Source: QHXN01 sp032162705
Lineage (GTDB): Bacteria > Acidobacteriota > Blastocatellia > Pyrinomonadales > Pyrinomonadaceae
DNA length: 64,000 nt
Direction: 5' to 3'
Assembly: GCA_032162705.1 (NCBI GenBank)
Contig: JAVRON010000070.1
Span: 9,660-73,659 of the forward strand
Numbering within the stretch: the first letter of the stretch is position 1; each line of letters opens with the position of its first letter. The notes below the pieces were generated by a model that did no database searches, was not told the DNA's origin, and was given only the letters and a program-made list of their open reading frames with translations. Below, piece by piece: positions 8,154-17,883 of this stretch. The position numbers were made by a program, and so were the translations under genes.

Positions 8154-10688
8154 ATGTCTAAGATATTAATTGTTGATGATTCCTCCCTCAATCGCGAGTT
8201 GTTATTAAATCTCCTGGATTCTGAGCACCATCTCGTGTGCGAGGCTGCCGATGGCGCTGAGGCGTTGCAGGTGGCGCGCGCGGAGCGACCAGACCTCGTC
8301 ATCAGCGACGTGCTCATGCCAACGATGGATGGCTACGAGTTCGTCCGACAGTTGCGCGCCGACCCCGTTATCGGCCAAACCCCTGTCATTTTTATTACCG
8401 GCAACTATCTGAGCCGCGAGGCGCGCGCCCTCGCCGCGTCCTGCGGAGTTTCCTCTATCCTTTACAGACCATGCAATAAGAAAGAGGTTCTTCATAGCAT
8501 GGATACTGCCCTCGGAAGTGTCGAACATTCCGAGACGATTCCGCTGCTTGAGCGCGAAGAGTTTGACCGCGAGCACCTGCAACTGCTCACCGATACGCTC
8601 TCGGAAAAGTCGGATCAACTGAGTGCCGTGAACCTGAAGTTGACCGCGCTGATCGAACTGAGCCAGCGACTGGCTTCGGAACGTGATCCGCTGAAACTGT
8701 TGAACGAATACGCCCGCGTGGCGAGGGAGATCATCGGCGCGAAATGGAATGCCCTGGGCGTGCTCAGTGAAGATAGACTGACGCTACAACACTTCCACAC
8801 CATCGGTCTGGATGATGAGACTGGCAAGCTCCTCAGTCCCCCGTCGCTTGAGGGCATGTTCGGCAAGTTGCTCAAGGATGGTCGCCCTTATCGCATCCGC
8901 ATTCTCGACGGAGACCCACAGGCCGAAGGCTGGCCCTCAGACTTCCCGCCCCTCTCATCATGCCTCAGCTTGCCGATCATCTTTCAGGAGCGGGTCTATG
9001 GATGGATTTGCCTCGCTAACAAGCTCGGCGCTCCGGAGTTCAGCGATGAAGATGAGCAGTTGGCCGTGACGCTCGTCACACAGATGGCCGCCGCTTATGA
9101 AAACGCGACTCTTTACAGCGCAGCCCTGCACCACACCAGCGAGTTGGAGCGGGAGATAGCCGAACGCGAGAAGGCGGAGCAGTCCCTGCGTGAGTCGGAA
9201 GTCCGCTATCGTCGGCTCTTCGAGGCCGCACGAGACGGAATACTTATTCTTGACGCCGCCACTCTAAAAATCACCGACGTGAATCCATTCATGACGGAGC
9301 TTTTGGGCTACTCACGCGACGAGTTTATGGGCAAGGAGCTTTGGGAGATCGGCTTCTTCGAGGATAAGAAGGCGAGTCAGGCTACGTTTCGAGAGTTGCA
9401 GAAGGCGGGCTATGTTCGGTACGCAGATTTGCCGCTTCAAACCAAAGAGGGAAAGCCCTGGGAAGTGGAGTTTGTCAGCAACGTCTATGAACAGGACAGC
9501 CTTCAAGTTATTCAATGCAACATCCGCGACATCACGGAGCGCATGCTGACCGAGGAGTCGCGCGACCGCCTGGCGTCCATCGTCGAGTCGTCCGATGACG
9601 CTATCTTCTCGAAGAGCTTTGAGGGGGTAATCGCGAGTTGGAACGCGAGCGCGGAGAGGATGTACGGCTACACGGCTGCGGAGGCCATCGGGCAACACAT
9701 CTCGTTCATCACACCGCCGGAGTGCGCCGAAGAACTGGCGGGCATTCTCCATAGTCTACAGTGCGGTGGGCGGTTCAGGCACCTGGAGACCATGCGGGTC
9801 AGGAAGGACGGGTCGAAAATTGATGTCTCAATCAGCATCTCCCCCATCATAGGTACTGAAGGGCGAGTCCTCGGCGCTTCGGCCATCGCCCGCGACATCA
9901 CCGAGCGCAAGCGGGCGGACGCGGCGATGCGTGCAAAGAAAGAAGAGTTGTCGACGATGACGCAGCAATTCTGGCAGGCGTCCAAGCTGGCGACGATAGG
10001 CGAACTGACAGCGAGCATCGCGCACGAATTGAACAACCCGCTGGCGACCGTGTCCCTGCGAACGGAATCTCTGCTCGGACAATTTGCCGAAGGCGACCCG
10101 AAGCAGGGCGCGTTGAAGATCATCGAGCAAGAGGTCGAGCGCATGGCTAAGCTCGTTGGCAATCTTCTGCAATTCAGTCGTCGCAACCACCAGCAGATTT
10201 CTACAATAGATGTGTATCAAGAGATCGAGAATACGCTCGACTTCATCGAACACCACCTGCGCAGCCACCAGATCAACGTGGTGCGCGAGTTTGCAGACAC
10301 CCTCCCGACCCTTTATGCGGACAACCAGCAATTGCGACAGGTGTTTCTCAATTTGCTGACGAATGCGAGCGATGCCATGTCGCAGGGCGGAACACTGACG
10401 CTGCGTGTGACCGCGGGCCAAACGGAAGATGGCGCGGTCGCGGTGGTAATCGAATTTGCGGACACGGGGCCGGGGATCAAGCCCGAAGATTTATTGAAGG
10501 TCTGGGAGCCTTTCTTTACAACCAAGGCCGAAGGCAAAGGGACGGGCCTCGGTCTCGCCATTTGTCGCCGTATCGTCGAAGAACATAAGGGTACGATCAA
10601 CATCGAGAGCGAGGTCGGGAAGGGCACGACGGTGCGCATCACGCTACCGGCATCGGAAGGAGAGGTACATGGAACTCGCGGCGTATGA
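8154..10688 (+). CDS. Sensor histidine kinase REC-GAF-PAS-PAS-HisKA-HATPase
   Basis: The 844-residue protein starts with a receiver (D52 in ISDVLMPTMDG) whose invariant lysine appears as R105 in YRPCN. A GAF domain (about 165-320) and two PAS domains (about 340-465 and 470-590, each ending in the DITER linker) follow. The kinase core has H624 in SIAHELNNPLATVSL and HATPase motifs FADTGPGIKPE and GTGLGLAICRRIV. The protein appears soluble. The N-terminal receiver suggests it is itself controlled by another kinase of the cluster. Its stop lies twenty bases inside the next gene, so the two are probably coupled. Confidence 0.9.
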   Translation: MSKILIVDDSSLNRELLLNLLDSEHHLVCEAADGAEALQVARAERPDLVISDVLMPTMDGYEFVRQLRADPVIGQTPVIFITGNYLSREARALAASCGVSSILYRPCNKKEVLHSMDTALGSVEHSETIPLLEREEFDREHLQLLTDTLSEKSDQLSAVNLKLTALIELSQRLASERDPLKLLNEYARVAREIIGAKWNALGVLSEDRLTLQHFHTIGLDDETGKLLSPPSLEGMFGKLLKDGRPYRIRILDGDPQAEGWPSDFPPLSSCLSLPIIFQERVYGWICLANKLGAPEFSDEDEQLAVTLVTQMAAAYENATLYSAALHHTSELEREIAEREKAEQSLRESEVRYRRLFEAARDGILILDAATLKITDVNPFMTELLGYSRDEFMGKELWEIGFFEDKKASQATFRELQKAGYVRYADLPLQTKEGKPWEVEFVSNVYEQDSLQVIQCNIRDITERMLTEESRDRLASIVESSDDAIFSKSFEGVIASWNASAERMYGYTAAEAIGQHISFITPPECAEELAGILHSLQCGGRFRHLETMRVRKDGSKIDVSISISPIIGTEGRVLGASAIARDITERKRADAAMRAKKEELSTMTQQFWQASKLATIGELTASIAHELNNPLATVSLRTESLLGQFAEGDPKQGALKIIEQEVERMAKLVGNLLQFSRRNHQQISTIDVYQEIENTLDFIEHHLRSHQINVVREFADTLPTLYADNQQLRQVFLNLLTNASDAMSQGGTLTLRVTAGQTEDGAVAVVIEFADTGPGIKPEDLLKVWEPFFTTKAEGKGTGLGLAICRRIVEEHKGTINIESEVGKGTTVRITLPASEGEVHGTRGV

Positions 10689-13600
10689 AGAGGTGGAAGC
10701 TCTCAACACACTTCCGGCCCACAGGACGAGCAACATGATAAGCAGCAAGCTCGGACAAATACTGGTCGTTGACGATGAAGTCGAGTTGAAGAATGCTCTC
10801 GTCGAGATGCTCAATGCGCAGGGCTTTGACGCGCTGGGCTGCGCTTCGGGAGAAGACGCGCTCTCGGCGCTACGCAAGCAGAATTTCGACGTGCTGTTGA
10901 GCGATCTGATGATGCCGGAAATGGATGGGGTGACGTTACTGGGTAAAGCGCTTAAGATTGACCAGCACCTGGTCTGCATCATCATGACGGGACAGGGAAC
11001 GATCCAGACCGCCATCGATGCGATGAAGGTCGGCGCATTCGATTACGTGCTCAAGCCGTTCCGGCTGCAAGCTCTGCTGCCCGTGTTGACCCGCGCCATC
11101 AATGTGCGACGGCTGAACCAGGAAAACCTGCAACTGCGCGAGACCGTGGCGATTCACGAGCTGTGCCAGACCATCTCGTTCACCCTCGACCCGCAGACCG
11201 TGCTCAGCAAACTCGCCGATGCCGCGCAGCAACAGAGCGAAGCCGACGAGGTCTCCATCCTGCTGCCCACCGATGACGGGCGAGAGCTTTACGTGGCAGC
11301 CGTGCGCGGTGAGAATCGCGAGCGTTTGCTCGGCGAGCGCATCCCGCTTGAGTTGAGCATCTCCAGTTGGGTGGCGCGCGAGCGCCTGCCGCTGCTATTG
11401 GAGGGACAGGTCAACGATGTCCGCTTTAAAGCCCTGTGGCCTCGCTCCGAAATCTCCTCCGCCATTCTGGTTCCCATGCAGATCGCCGGCAAATTGGTCG
11501 GCATCATCAACATCAACACTGTGAGCAGTCCTCGTCCCTTCACGCTGGGACAGATGAAAGCCCTGACCATTCTGGCGAGCACCGCGGCGGCTGCCTTGGA
11601 GAGCGCATCCCTCTACGTGCAAGTGCGACAGGCCGAAGAAAAATATCGATTGATTTTCGATAATGCTGTCGAGGGGATTTTCCAGTCGAGTCTTGAAGGG
11701 CGATTCATCACGGTCAATCCCGCACTGGCGCGCATCCTCGGCTACGACTCGCCCGAAGAAGTTTGTGAGACGATCACCGATATCACCCATCAACTCTACG
11801 TCGATCCCGCGCGCCAAGCGGAGGCCACTCGTCTACTGGAAGAGCAGGATGTCTTACAGGGCTTTGAGTTCGAGGCTTATCGCAAAGACGGCGAAAAAAT
11901 CTGGCTGTCAGCGAACAGGCGTGCCGTCCGTAGCGGAAGCGGTGTGGAGCTTTATTGGGAAGGCAGCCTCGAAGATATCACGGAGTACAAGCAGGCCGCC
12001 GCCGCACTCCAAGCCAGCGAAGAGCGCTACCGTGATCTGGTAGAAAACGCACGCGACATCATCTATACCCACGATTTGGAGGGCAACTACACCTCAATCA
12101 ACAAAGCATGCGAGCGGATCACCGGCTACACCCGCGAAGAAACTCTCAGCCTGAGTCTCAAGCAAGCGGTCGCGCCTGAGTATCTTGAGAAGGCGCGCTG
12201 GATAACCAGCGGAAAGCTCATGGGTGAAGAAGGAAAATTCTATGACCTTGAGATTATCGCGAAGGACGGACACCGGATTGCGGTTGAGGTCAATGCTCGT
12301 ATGGTCTTTCAGGATGATGTCCCCGTCGGCGTGCAGGGCATCGCACGCGACATTACGGAGCGCAAGCAGGCGGAGGCAAGGCTGCGGGAAAGTGAGGAGA
12401 AGTATCGCAGTATTGTGGAAACGGCGAATGAAGGGATATGCCTCATTAATGCCGAGGCGTGTGCCAGCTTCGTCAACCAGCAGATGGCTACGATGCTGGG
12501 CTACACGGTCGCGGAGATGCTGGGGCGACCGGTTCTCGACTTCATCTTTCCGGCTGACTCAGCCGCTGCGGAGCTGAAAGTTGCGCAGTTCCAGCAGAAC
12601 GCTTCCGATACGGGTGAGTTTCGCCTACGGCGGAAAGACGGTTCGGCCGTCGTCACGCTCTACAACGCCACGCCGACTAAGGATCAAGCGGGCGAGGTCG
12701 TCGGCTTCCTCTCGATGTTCATCGACATCACCGAGCGCAAACGCGCCGAGGAAGAGTTATTCCAATCCGAGCAACGCTACCGGCTTCTCTTTGAAAGAAA
12801 TCCACAGCCGATGTGGGTCTTCGATCTGGAGACGCTGGCTTTTCTCGAAGTTAACAATGCTGCCATCCATCACTACGGGTATGCGCGAGAAGAATTCCTG
12901 GCAATGACCATTAAAGACATTCGTCCCGCGGAGGATGTTCCGGCTCTGCTCGACAATGTCTCAAGGTATAGGCCGCAACTTGAAGAAGCAGGCATCTGGA
13001 AACACAAGAAGAAGGACGGCACGACCATTGACGTGGAGATCACTGCTCACGAATTAACTTTTTACAGAAGACCCGCTCAGCTTGTCCTGGCTTATGACGT
13101 GACCGAACGAAGGTCTCTGGAGGAACAGCTACGCCAATCGCAGAAATTAGAAGCCGTCGGACAGTTAGCCGGCGGTGTCGCGCACGACTTCAACAACTTG
13201 TTGACGGTCATTACAGGTTACAGCGATCTCAGCTTGCGACGGCTTGATAAGGACAACCCCATACGTCCGAACCTTGAGGAGATCAAGAAGGCTGGCGAGC
13301 GCGCGGCCTCTTTAACCCGTCAACTCCTGGCCTTCAGCCGTAAACAGGTGCTCCAACCAAAGGCGCTCAAACTTAATGTCATAGTGGATGACGTAAACAA
13401 GATGCTGCGCCGACTGATCGGTGAAGACATAGAGCTGCTGACGATGTTGGAACCCGGCTTAGGCCAGATCAGGGCCGATCCCGGCCAGATCGAACAGGTG
13501 ATCTTAAATCTGTCATTAAATGCTCGTGATGCCATGCCGCAGGGCGGCAAGCTGACCATTGAGACGGCCAATGTTTATCTGGATGACCAGCATGCCAGAC

Positions 13601-14277
13601 GGCACACAGCCATCCAGCCCGGACATTATGTGATGCTGGCGGTGAGCGACAACGGGTGTGGCATTGATGCCAAAATACAAGCGCGGATGTTCGAGCCGTT
13701 CTTTACCACTAAAGAGCAGGGGAAAGGCACAGGGCTTGGTCTCTCGACCGTGTACGGCATCGTCACGCAATCGGGCGGCCATCTCTGGGTCTATAGCGAG
13801 GTGGGGAAAGGCACGACCTTTAAAGTCTACCTGCCACGAGTAGATGAAGTCGTCGAATCGAAGGAGACTCGTGATACTCCGGTTGAGATAAGGCAGGGTC
13901 AAGAGACGGTGCTGGTCACTGAAGACGAAGAGCAGGTGCGGCAGATGATCCGAATGATTCTTGAGATGAATGGCTATCATGTTTTGGAGGCCAGCAGCGG
14001 TGATGAAGCGCTGGCAATCTACAAGCAGCACGAGGGTCAGATTGATCTGATTATGACGGATGTGGTGATGCCGCAGATGAGTGGACGAGAGTTGGCCCAG
14101 AGCCTGGAGATTTTACATCCCAACATCAAAGTGCTCTACATGTCCGGTTACACCACCGATGCCATCGTGCGTCATGGCCTGCTGGAGCAAGAGATAGCTT
14201 TTCTTCAAAAACCGTTTGCGCCGGACGCTTTGATCCGCAAGGTACGTGAGGTGCTGGACGCGCCACAGCAGGGTTAG
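10669..14277 (+). CDS. Hybrid histidine kinase REC-GAF-PASx4-HisKA-HATPase-REC
   Basis: At 1202 residues this is the largest sensor here. It has an N-terminal receiver (LLSDLMMPEMDG, with LKPF), a GAF domain (about 165-320), four PAS domains (about 325-445, 450-570, 575-690 and 695-815), HisKA with H839 in GGVAHDFNNLLTVITGYSDL, HATPase (about 935-1060) and a C-terminal receiver (MTDVVMPQMSG, QKPF). The HDFNNLL H-box and C-terminal receiver match the CckA-like hybrid type. The start has AGGAGAGG close upstream and overlaps the preceding gene by twenty bases; the receiver itself begins near the internal ATG at about 10735. Four PAS domains in one soluble protein imply several ligands or cofactors, none identifiable from sequence. 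Confidence 0.9.
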   Translation: MELAAYEEVEALNTLPAHRTSNMISSKLGQILVVDDEVELKNALVEMLNAQGFDALGCASGEDALSALRKQNFDVLLSDLMMPEMDGVTLLGKALKIDQHLVCIIMTGQGTIQTAIDAMKVGAFDYVLKPFRLQALLPVLTRAINVRRLNQENLQLRETVAIHELCQTISFTLDPQTVLSKLADAAQQQSEADEVSILLPTDDGRELYVAAVRGENRERLLGERIPLELSISSWVARERLPLLLEGQVNDVRFKALWPRSEISSAILVPMQIAGKLVGIININTVSSPRPFTLGQMKALTILASTAAAALESASLYVQVRQAEEKYRLIFDNAVEGIFQSSLEGRFITVNPALARILGYDSPEEVCETITDITHQLYVDPARQAEATRLLEEQDVLQGFEFEAYRKDGEKIWLSANRRAVRSGSGVELYWEGSLEDITEYKQAAAALQASEERYRDLVENARDIIYTHDLEGNYTSINKACERITGYTREETLSLSLKQAVAPEYLEKARWITSGKLMGEEGKFYDLEIIAKDGHRIAVEVNARMVFQDDVPVGVQGIARDITERKQAEARLRESEEKYRSIVETANEGICLINAEACASFVNQQMATMLGYTVAEMLGRPVLDFIFPADSAAAELKVAQFQQNASDTGEFRLRRKDGSAVVTLYNATPTKDQAGEVVGFLSMFIDITERKRAEEELFQSEQRYRLLFERNPQPMWVFDLETLAFLEVNNAAIHHYGYAREEFLAMTIKDIRPAEDVPALLDNVSRYRPQLEEAGIWKHKKKDGTTIDVEITAHELTFYRRPAQLVLAYDVTERRSLEEQLRQSQKLEAVGQLAGGVAHDFNNLLTVITGYSDLSLRRLDKDNPIRPNLEEIKKAGERAASLTRQLLAFSRKQVLQPKALKLNVIVDDVNKMLRRLIGEDIELLTMLEPGLGQIRADPGQIEQVILNLSLNARDAMPQGGKLTIETANVYLDDQHARRHTAIQPGHYVMLAVSDNGCGIDAKIQARMFEPFFTTKEQGKGTGLGLSTVYGIVTQSGGHLWVYSEVGKGTTFKVYLPRVDEVVESKETRDTPVEIRQGQETVLVTEDEEQVRQMIRMILEMNGYHVLEASSGDEALAIYKQHEGQIDLIMTDVVMPQMSGRELAQSLEILHPNIKVLYMSGYTTDAIVRHGLLEQEIAFLQKPFAPDALIRKVREVLDAPQQG

Positions 14278-14317
14278 TCAATGTCTCCCTCAAATTTTCC
14301 CTCACGGAGCATAAGCT

Positions 14318-16069
14318 ATGGTTAACGAAGGCGAAAACAAGGAGCATATCCTCGTCATTGACGATGATCCGGAGATCAGAAGCATTGTGTGCGGAATGTT
14401 GTCTGAAAGCTACAACTGTAAGGAAGCCAGTTCCGCCGAGGACGCGCTTTCGATTCTCAAAAAGGAGAAATACGGGCTGGTCATCAGTGACATCAATATG
14501 GATGGCATCAGTGGACTAGAGATGACTCGACAAGTGAGGGCCATCGCGCCGGACACTGTGGTTATGATAATCAGCGGCGAACAAACTATTGAGAGCGCCA
14601 TCGAAGCCCTGCGAGTTGGCGCTTTCGATTACATCATGAAGCCTTTCGACTTCGTGCATGTCGAGGGGGCTGTCCGACGTGCTCTCGAACATCATTCGTT
14701 GCTTGCGGCAAAACGTCGTCATGAGAATCACCTGGAAGAGTTGGTCAGGCAACGGACGGCAGAGTTGAATCACCTGGCTTATCACGATGCTTTGACTGAC
14801 CTGCCCAATCGCACCTTATTTGAAGATCGCCTCACACAAGCATTGATCCTGGCTGAGCGTAACCATCAGGCTCTGGGGGTGCTGTTCCTCTCTTTGGACG
14901 GGTTCAATAACGTTCACGATACGTTGGGACACGCCATCGGAGGCAGGTTGCTGCAAAAGGTCGCCGAACGGCTGAGACTCGGTGCTCATCAAGGCGAAAC
15001 GGTCGCCCGCTTTGAAGGCGACGAATTCGCCCTGTTAGCGACGCAAATCGGTGGAACAGAAGGTGAGAACGTGGTCGAGGTTATCTTTCAGATTAATGAA
15101 TCGCTGCAATTACCATTTATCATCGACGATCAAGAACTCTTTATCACGGTCAGTATTGGAATCAGCCTCTACCCGAATGACGGCGCAGATGCCGCGACCC
15201 TGCTCAAGAATGCTAACGCTGCGCTCTATCGGGCCAGGGAGCAGGGGGGAAACAATTACCAATTCTATACGGCCGACATGAATGCCAAAGCCATGAAGCG
15301 TCTGGCATTGGAGAACAGTCTCCGAAGGGCCTTAGAGAGGAGTGAGTTCGAGGTCTACTACCAGCCTGTATTGGATATCAACCTCAGGAAGATTGTCGGG
15401 ATGGAGGCGCTCATCCGCTGGCATCATCCTGAGTTGGGACTTGTTCAACCGGCGGAGTTTATCCCTCTGGCAGAAGATACAGGAATGATCGTGCCCATTG
15501 GCGAGTGGGTCTTACGCACTGCCTGTTTCCAAAGCAAGTCATGGCAAGAGGCAGGTTTCGCCCCCCTGTCTTTGGCTGTGAATCTATCCGCACGACAATT
15601 CCAGCAACAAAATCTATCCGAAGTAATGGCGCGGATACTTCAAGAGACGGGACTTAATCCTCATCACCTTGAATTGGAGCTGACGGAAAGCTCCATCATG
15701 AAGAACGCTGAGTCTGCGGTGAGGACGCTCACTGGGCTAAAAGCTATGGGGGTCAAGATAGCGATTGATGATTTTGGTACAGGCTATTCTTCGCTCGGCT
15801 ATCTGAAGCGTCTCCCGATAGACACTTTGAAAATAGATCGGTCTTTCGTGTGTGATATCACCACTGATCCTGATGATGCGGCGATTGTCATGGCTATCAT
15901 CACACTGGCACACAATCTTAAATTAAAAGTGATCGCCGAGGGAGTAGGCAGCGAAGAACAACTGGGCTTTCTGCATCTGCTCAGGTGCGACGAATGGCAA
16001 GGTTTTCTGCATAGCAAACCACTGCCTGCTAAAGCTTTCATGCAACTCCTGTCGGAAGAGGGAGCGTGA
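14318..16069 (+). CDS. REC-GGDEF-EAL protein with degenerate GGDEF, probable c-di-GMP phosphodiesterase
   Basis: The 583-residue protein has a receiver (D58 in ISDINMDGISG, KPF), a coiled linker, a GGDEF-type domain (about 150-315) and an EAL domain (about 335-575). The GGDEF signature reads EGDEF (233-237); the metal aspartate of DLDxFK is serine (LSLDGF), the IND motif is VHD and GD is GG, so cyclase activity is unlikely. The EAL domain keeps E363 (EALIRW), NLSARQF, ELTES, DDFGTG and KIDRSF, but the last glutamate of the EGVE motif is glycine (EGVG). The likely role is phosphorylation-controlled c-di-GMP breakdown, with the dead GGDEF possibly a GTP sensor. GGAG sits nine bases before the ATG. 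It is the only enzymatic output inside the cluster. Confidence 0.85.
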   Translation: MVNEGENKEHILVIDDDPEIRSIVCGMLSESYNCKEASSAEDALSILKKEKYGLVISDINMDGISGLEMTRQVRAIAPDTVVMIISGEQTIESAIEALRVGAFDYIMKPFDFVHVEGAVRRALEHHSLLAAKRRHENHLEELVRQRTAELNHLAYHDALTDLPNRTLFEDRLTQALILAERNHQALGVLFLSLDGFNNVHDTLGHAIGGRLLQKVAERLRLGAHQGETVARFEGDEFALLATQIGGTEGENVVEVIFQINESLQLPFIIDDQELFITVSIGISLYPNDGADAATLLKNANAALYRAREQGGNNYQFYTADMNAKAMKRLALENSLRRALERSEFEVYYQPVLDINLRKIVGMEALIRWHHPELGLVQPAEFIPLAEDTGMIVPIGEWVLRTACFQSKSWQEAGFAPLSLAVNLSARQFQQQNLSEVMARILQETGLNPHHLELELTESSIMKNAESAVRTLTGLKAMGVKIAIDDFGTGYSSLGYLKRLPIDTLKIDRSFVCDITTDPDDAAIVMAIITLAHNLKLKVIAEGVGSEEQLGFLHLLRCDEWQGFLHSKPLPAKAFMQLLSEEGA

Positions 16070-16145
16070 GCCAGCAGAGAGGCTCTCCTCTACCGTAAAA
16101 GGCTGGATGAATGACATGGGGTTGCGCGCCCGTGGAGGTGCAAAG

Positions 16146-16538
16146 TTGAAACGAACCATTTTTTACCTTGATGACGAAGTCGGGTGTTTGAGCCTCTTTC
16201 GGGAGACGTTTGGCGACAAATCCGACGTGCGCACGGCAACGACTCTTAGTGAGGCACGCCGCCTGCTTGCCGAGCGTCCCGCCGACATTATCATCAGCGA
16301 TCAAACCATGCCCGAAATCAAGGGCACGGAGTTTTTAAGCGAAGTAGCTATTGCTTATCCATTAAGCTACCGCGTGTTGCTGACAGGCAGCATACACTTG
16401 GGCAATGTCATCCCTGAGATAGGCACTGGCCTCGTTCATCTCTTTCTCCCAAAACCCTGGACGACACAAGACATAGAGGCGATGTTAGAACGCGCCAGCT
16501 TGTCTTTTGAGTTAAGGGCGAATGAATCCAACCGGTGA
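16146..16538 (+). CDS. Single-domain response regulator, TTG start
   Basis: The receiver has D52 in IISDQTMPEIKG and K103-P104 in FLPKPW, the type seen in HupR/RpfG-like regulators, but no output domain follows. I place the start at TTG 16146 because GGAGGTG (16134-16140) lies five bases upstream and the receiver fold begins at once (KRTIFYLDDE). ATG codons at 16107 and 16116 in the same frame would add thirteen or ten residues with no ribosome-binding site. The protein is 130 residues with the TTG start. Its stop overlaps the next kinase start, so the pair is translationally coupled. Confidence 0.85.
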   Translation: MKRTIFYLDDEVGCLSLFRETFGDKSDVRTATTLSEARRLLAERPADIIISDQTMPEIKGTEFLSEVAIAYPLSYRVLLTGSIHLGNVIPEIGTGLVHLFLPKPWTTQDIEAMLERASLSFELRANESNR

Positions 16539-17815
16539 TGAATGCTATGGATGTTCCCCTGTCTGAAAAGCGCGATACACGTATTCTCATCGTTGACGAT
16601 GAGGAGCCAATACGAAATCTGTTCGCGAACTGCCTGGGCGAGCGCTACTCCTGTGTCACGGCGAGCGACGCAAACGAGGCTCTGCTGCGCCTCACCTGCG
16701 AAGAATTCGCGCTCGTGATCGCAGACGTGCAAATGCCCGGACTCAACGGCGTCGAACTCCTACGGCGTGTCACCGAGCACTTTCCGGATACAGCCGTCAT
16801 CATGGTTTCCGGCGTTGATCGCACGCAGCGCGTGCTGGATGCCCTCCGTCTCGGAGCTTACGACTATCTCGTCAAGCCCTGCGATTTGGACGTGCTCGAA
16901 CATAGCGTGGAGCGCGCTCTGGAGAAGCGCGCGCTCTTACGCAATGCACAGCGTTATAAACAGGAGTTGGAAAGGCGTAATGCAGAACTTGCACAACGTC
17001 AAGCTGAACTGGAACGGTTGCAAATTCAGATGGTACACAGCGAGAAGATGGCTTCCTTAGGCCAACTCGCTGCGGGCGTGGCTCACGAACTGAACAACCC
17101 GGCTGGCTTCATCTACGGCAACATGGAGATTTTGAGCGCATGCACTATCAAGCTCGAACGACTCCTGAGGTTTTACGACGATGCGCCGCTCTCGTCCTCT
17201 GTGGTAGTCGAGGCCGGCGCCATCAAAGGGGAGATGGATTACGAGCATTTACTCGAAGACCTGAAGTCTATTATCGCCGACTGTCACCACGGGGCGGAAC
17301 GCATCCGCGACATAGTGCAGAATCTGCGTCTCTTCTCGCGCCTCGATGAAGCCGAATTCAAGAAGGTAGACATCCACGAAGGAATCGAATCAACCATCCG
17401 CTTGGTGTCTCAATACTACGGCTCTGGCCGCACTGCGCTCGAACGCTACTATAACGATCTTCCGCTGGTGGATTGTTATGCCGGACAGTTGAATCAAGTG
17501 TGGATGAACCTCTTAACCAATGCGGCACAGGCGGGAGGTCGTGAAGGAAAGGTGCGCGTCACGACGCGCCGGGAAAACAACATGGCCGTCGTTTCGATCA
17601 ATGACAACGGCGGTGGCATCGCGCCCGAACACCTCAAAAAAATCTTCGATCCGTTCTTCACGACCAAACGAGTCGGCGAGGGAACAGGGCTGGGGTTATC
17701 CATCACGTACGGCATCATTGAACGTCATGGTGGCTCTATCAATGTCGAAAGCCGCCTCGGTGAGGGCACGACATTTACGGTCATGATCCCGATTAACACC
17801 AACGTCCCCGCGTGA
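16535..17815 (+). CDS. Receiver-containing histidine kinase REC-coiled coil-HisKA-HATPase
   Basis: The 426-residue protein has an N-terminal receiver (D64 in VIADVQMPGLNG, KPC in place of KPF), a charged coiled coil (about 130-170, rich in Q, E and R) and a kinase core with H184 in GVAHELNNPAGFIYGN, an N box MNLLTNAAQA and G boxes DNGGGIAPEH and GTGLGLSITYGI. It lacks PAS, GAF and membrane segments, so its input is probably phosphorylation of its own receiver or a protein partner. HELNNP H-boxes with a preceding coiled coil resemble the HK4/NtrB-like class. It starts four bases inside the preceding receiver gene. Confidence 0.88.
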   Translation: MMNAMDVPLSEKRDTRILIVDDEEPIRNLFANCLGERYSCVTASDANEALLRLTCEEFALVIADVQMPGLNGVELLRRVTEHFPDTAVIMVSGVDRTQRVLDALRLGAYDYLVKPCDLDVLEHSVERALEKRALLRNAQRYKQELERRNAELAQRQAELERLQIQMVHSEKMASLGQLAAGVAHELNNPAGFIYGNMEILSACTIKLERLLRFYDDAPLSSSVVVEAGAIKGEMDYEHLLEDLKSIIADCHHGAERIRDIVQNLRLFSRLDEAEFKKVDIHEGIESTIRLVSQYYGSGRTALERYYNDLPLVDCYAGQLNQVWMNLLTNAAQAGGREGKVRVTTRRENNMAVVSINDNGGGIAPEHLKKIFDPFFTTKRVGEGTGLGLSITYGIIERHGGSINVESRLGEGTTFTVMIPINTNVPA

Positions 17816-17883
17816 GCACGCTCTGGTAAAAGTGATGCGACCGCTTACGCTTTAGACTATTTTGCAAAGGAGTTTTACATAAA

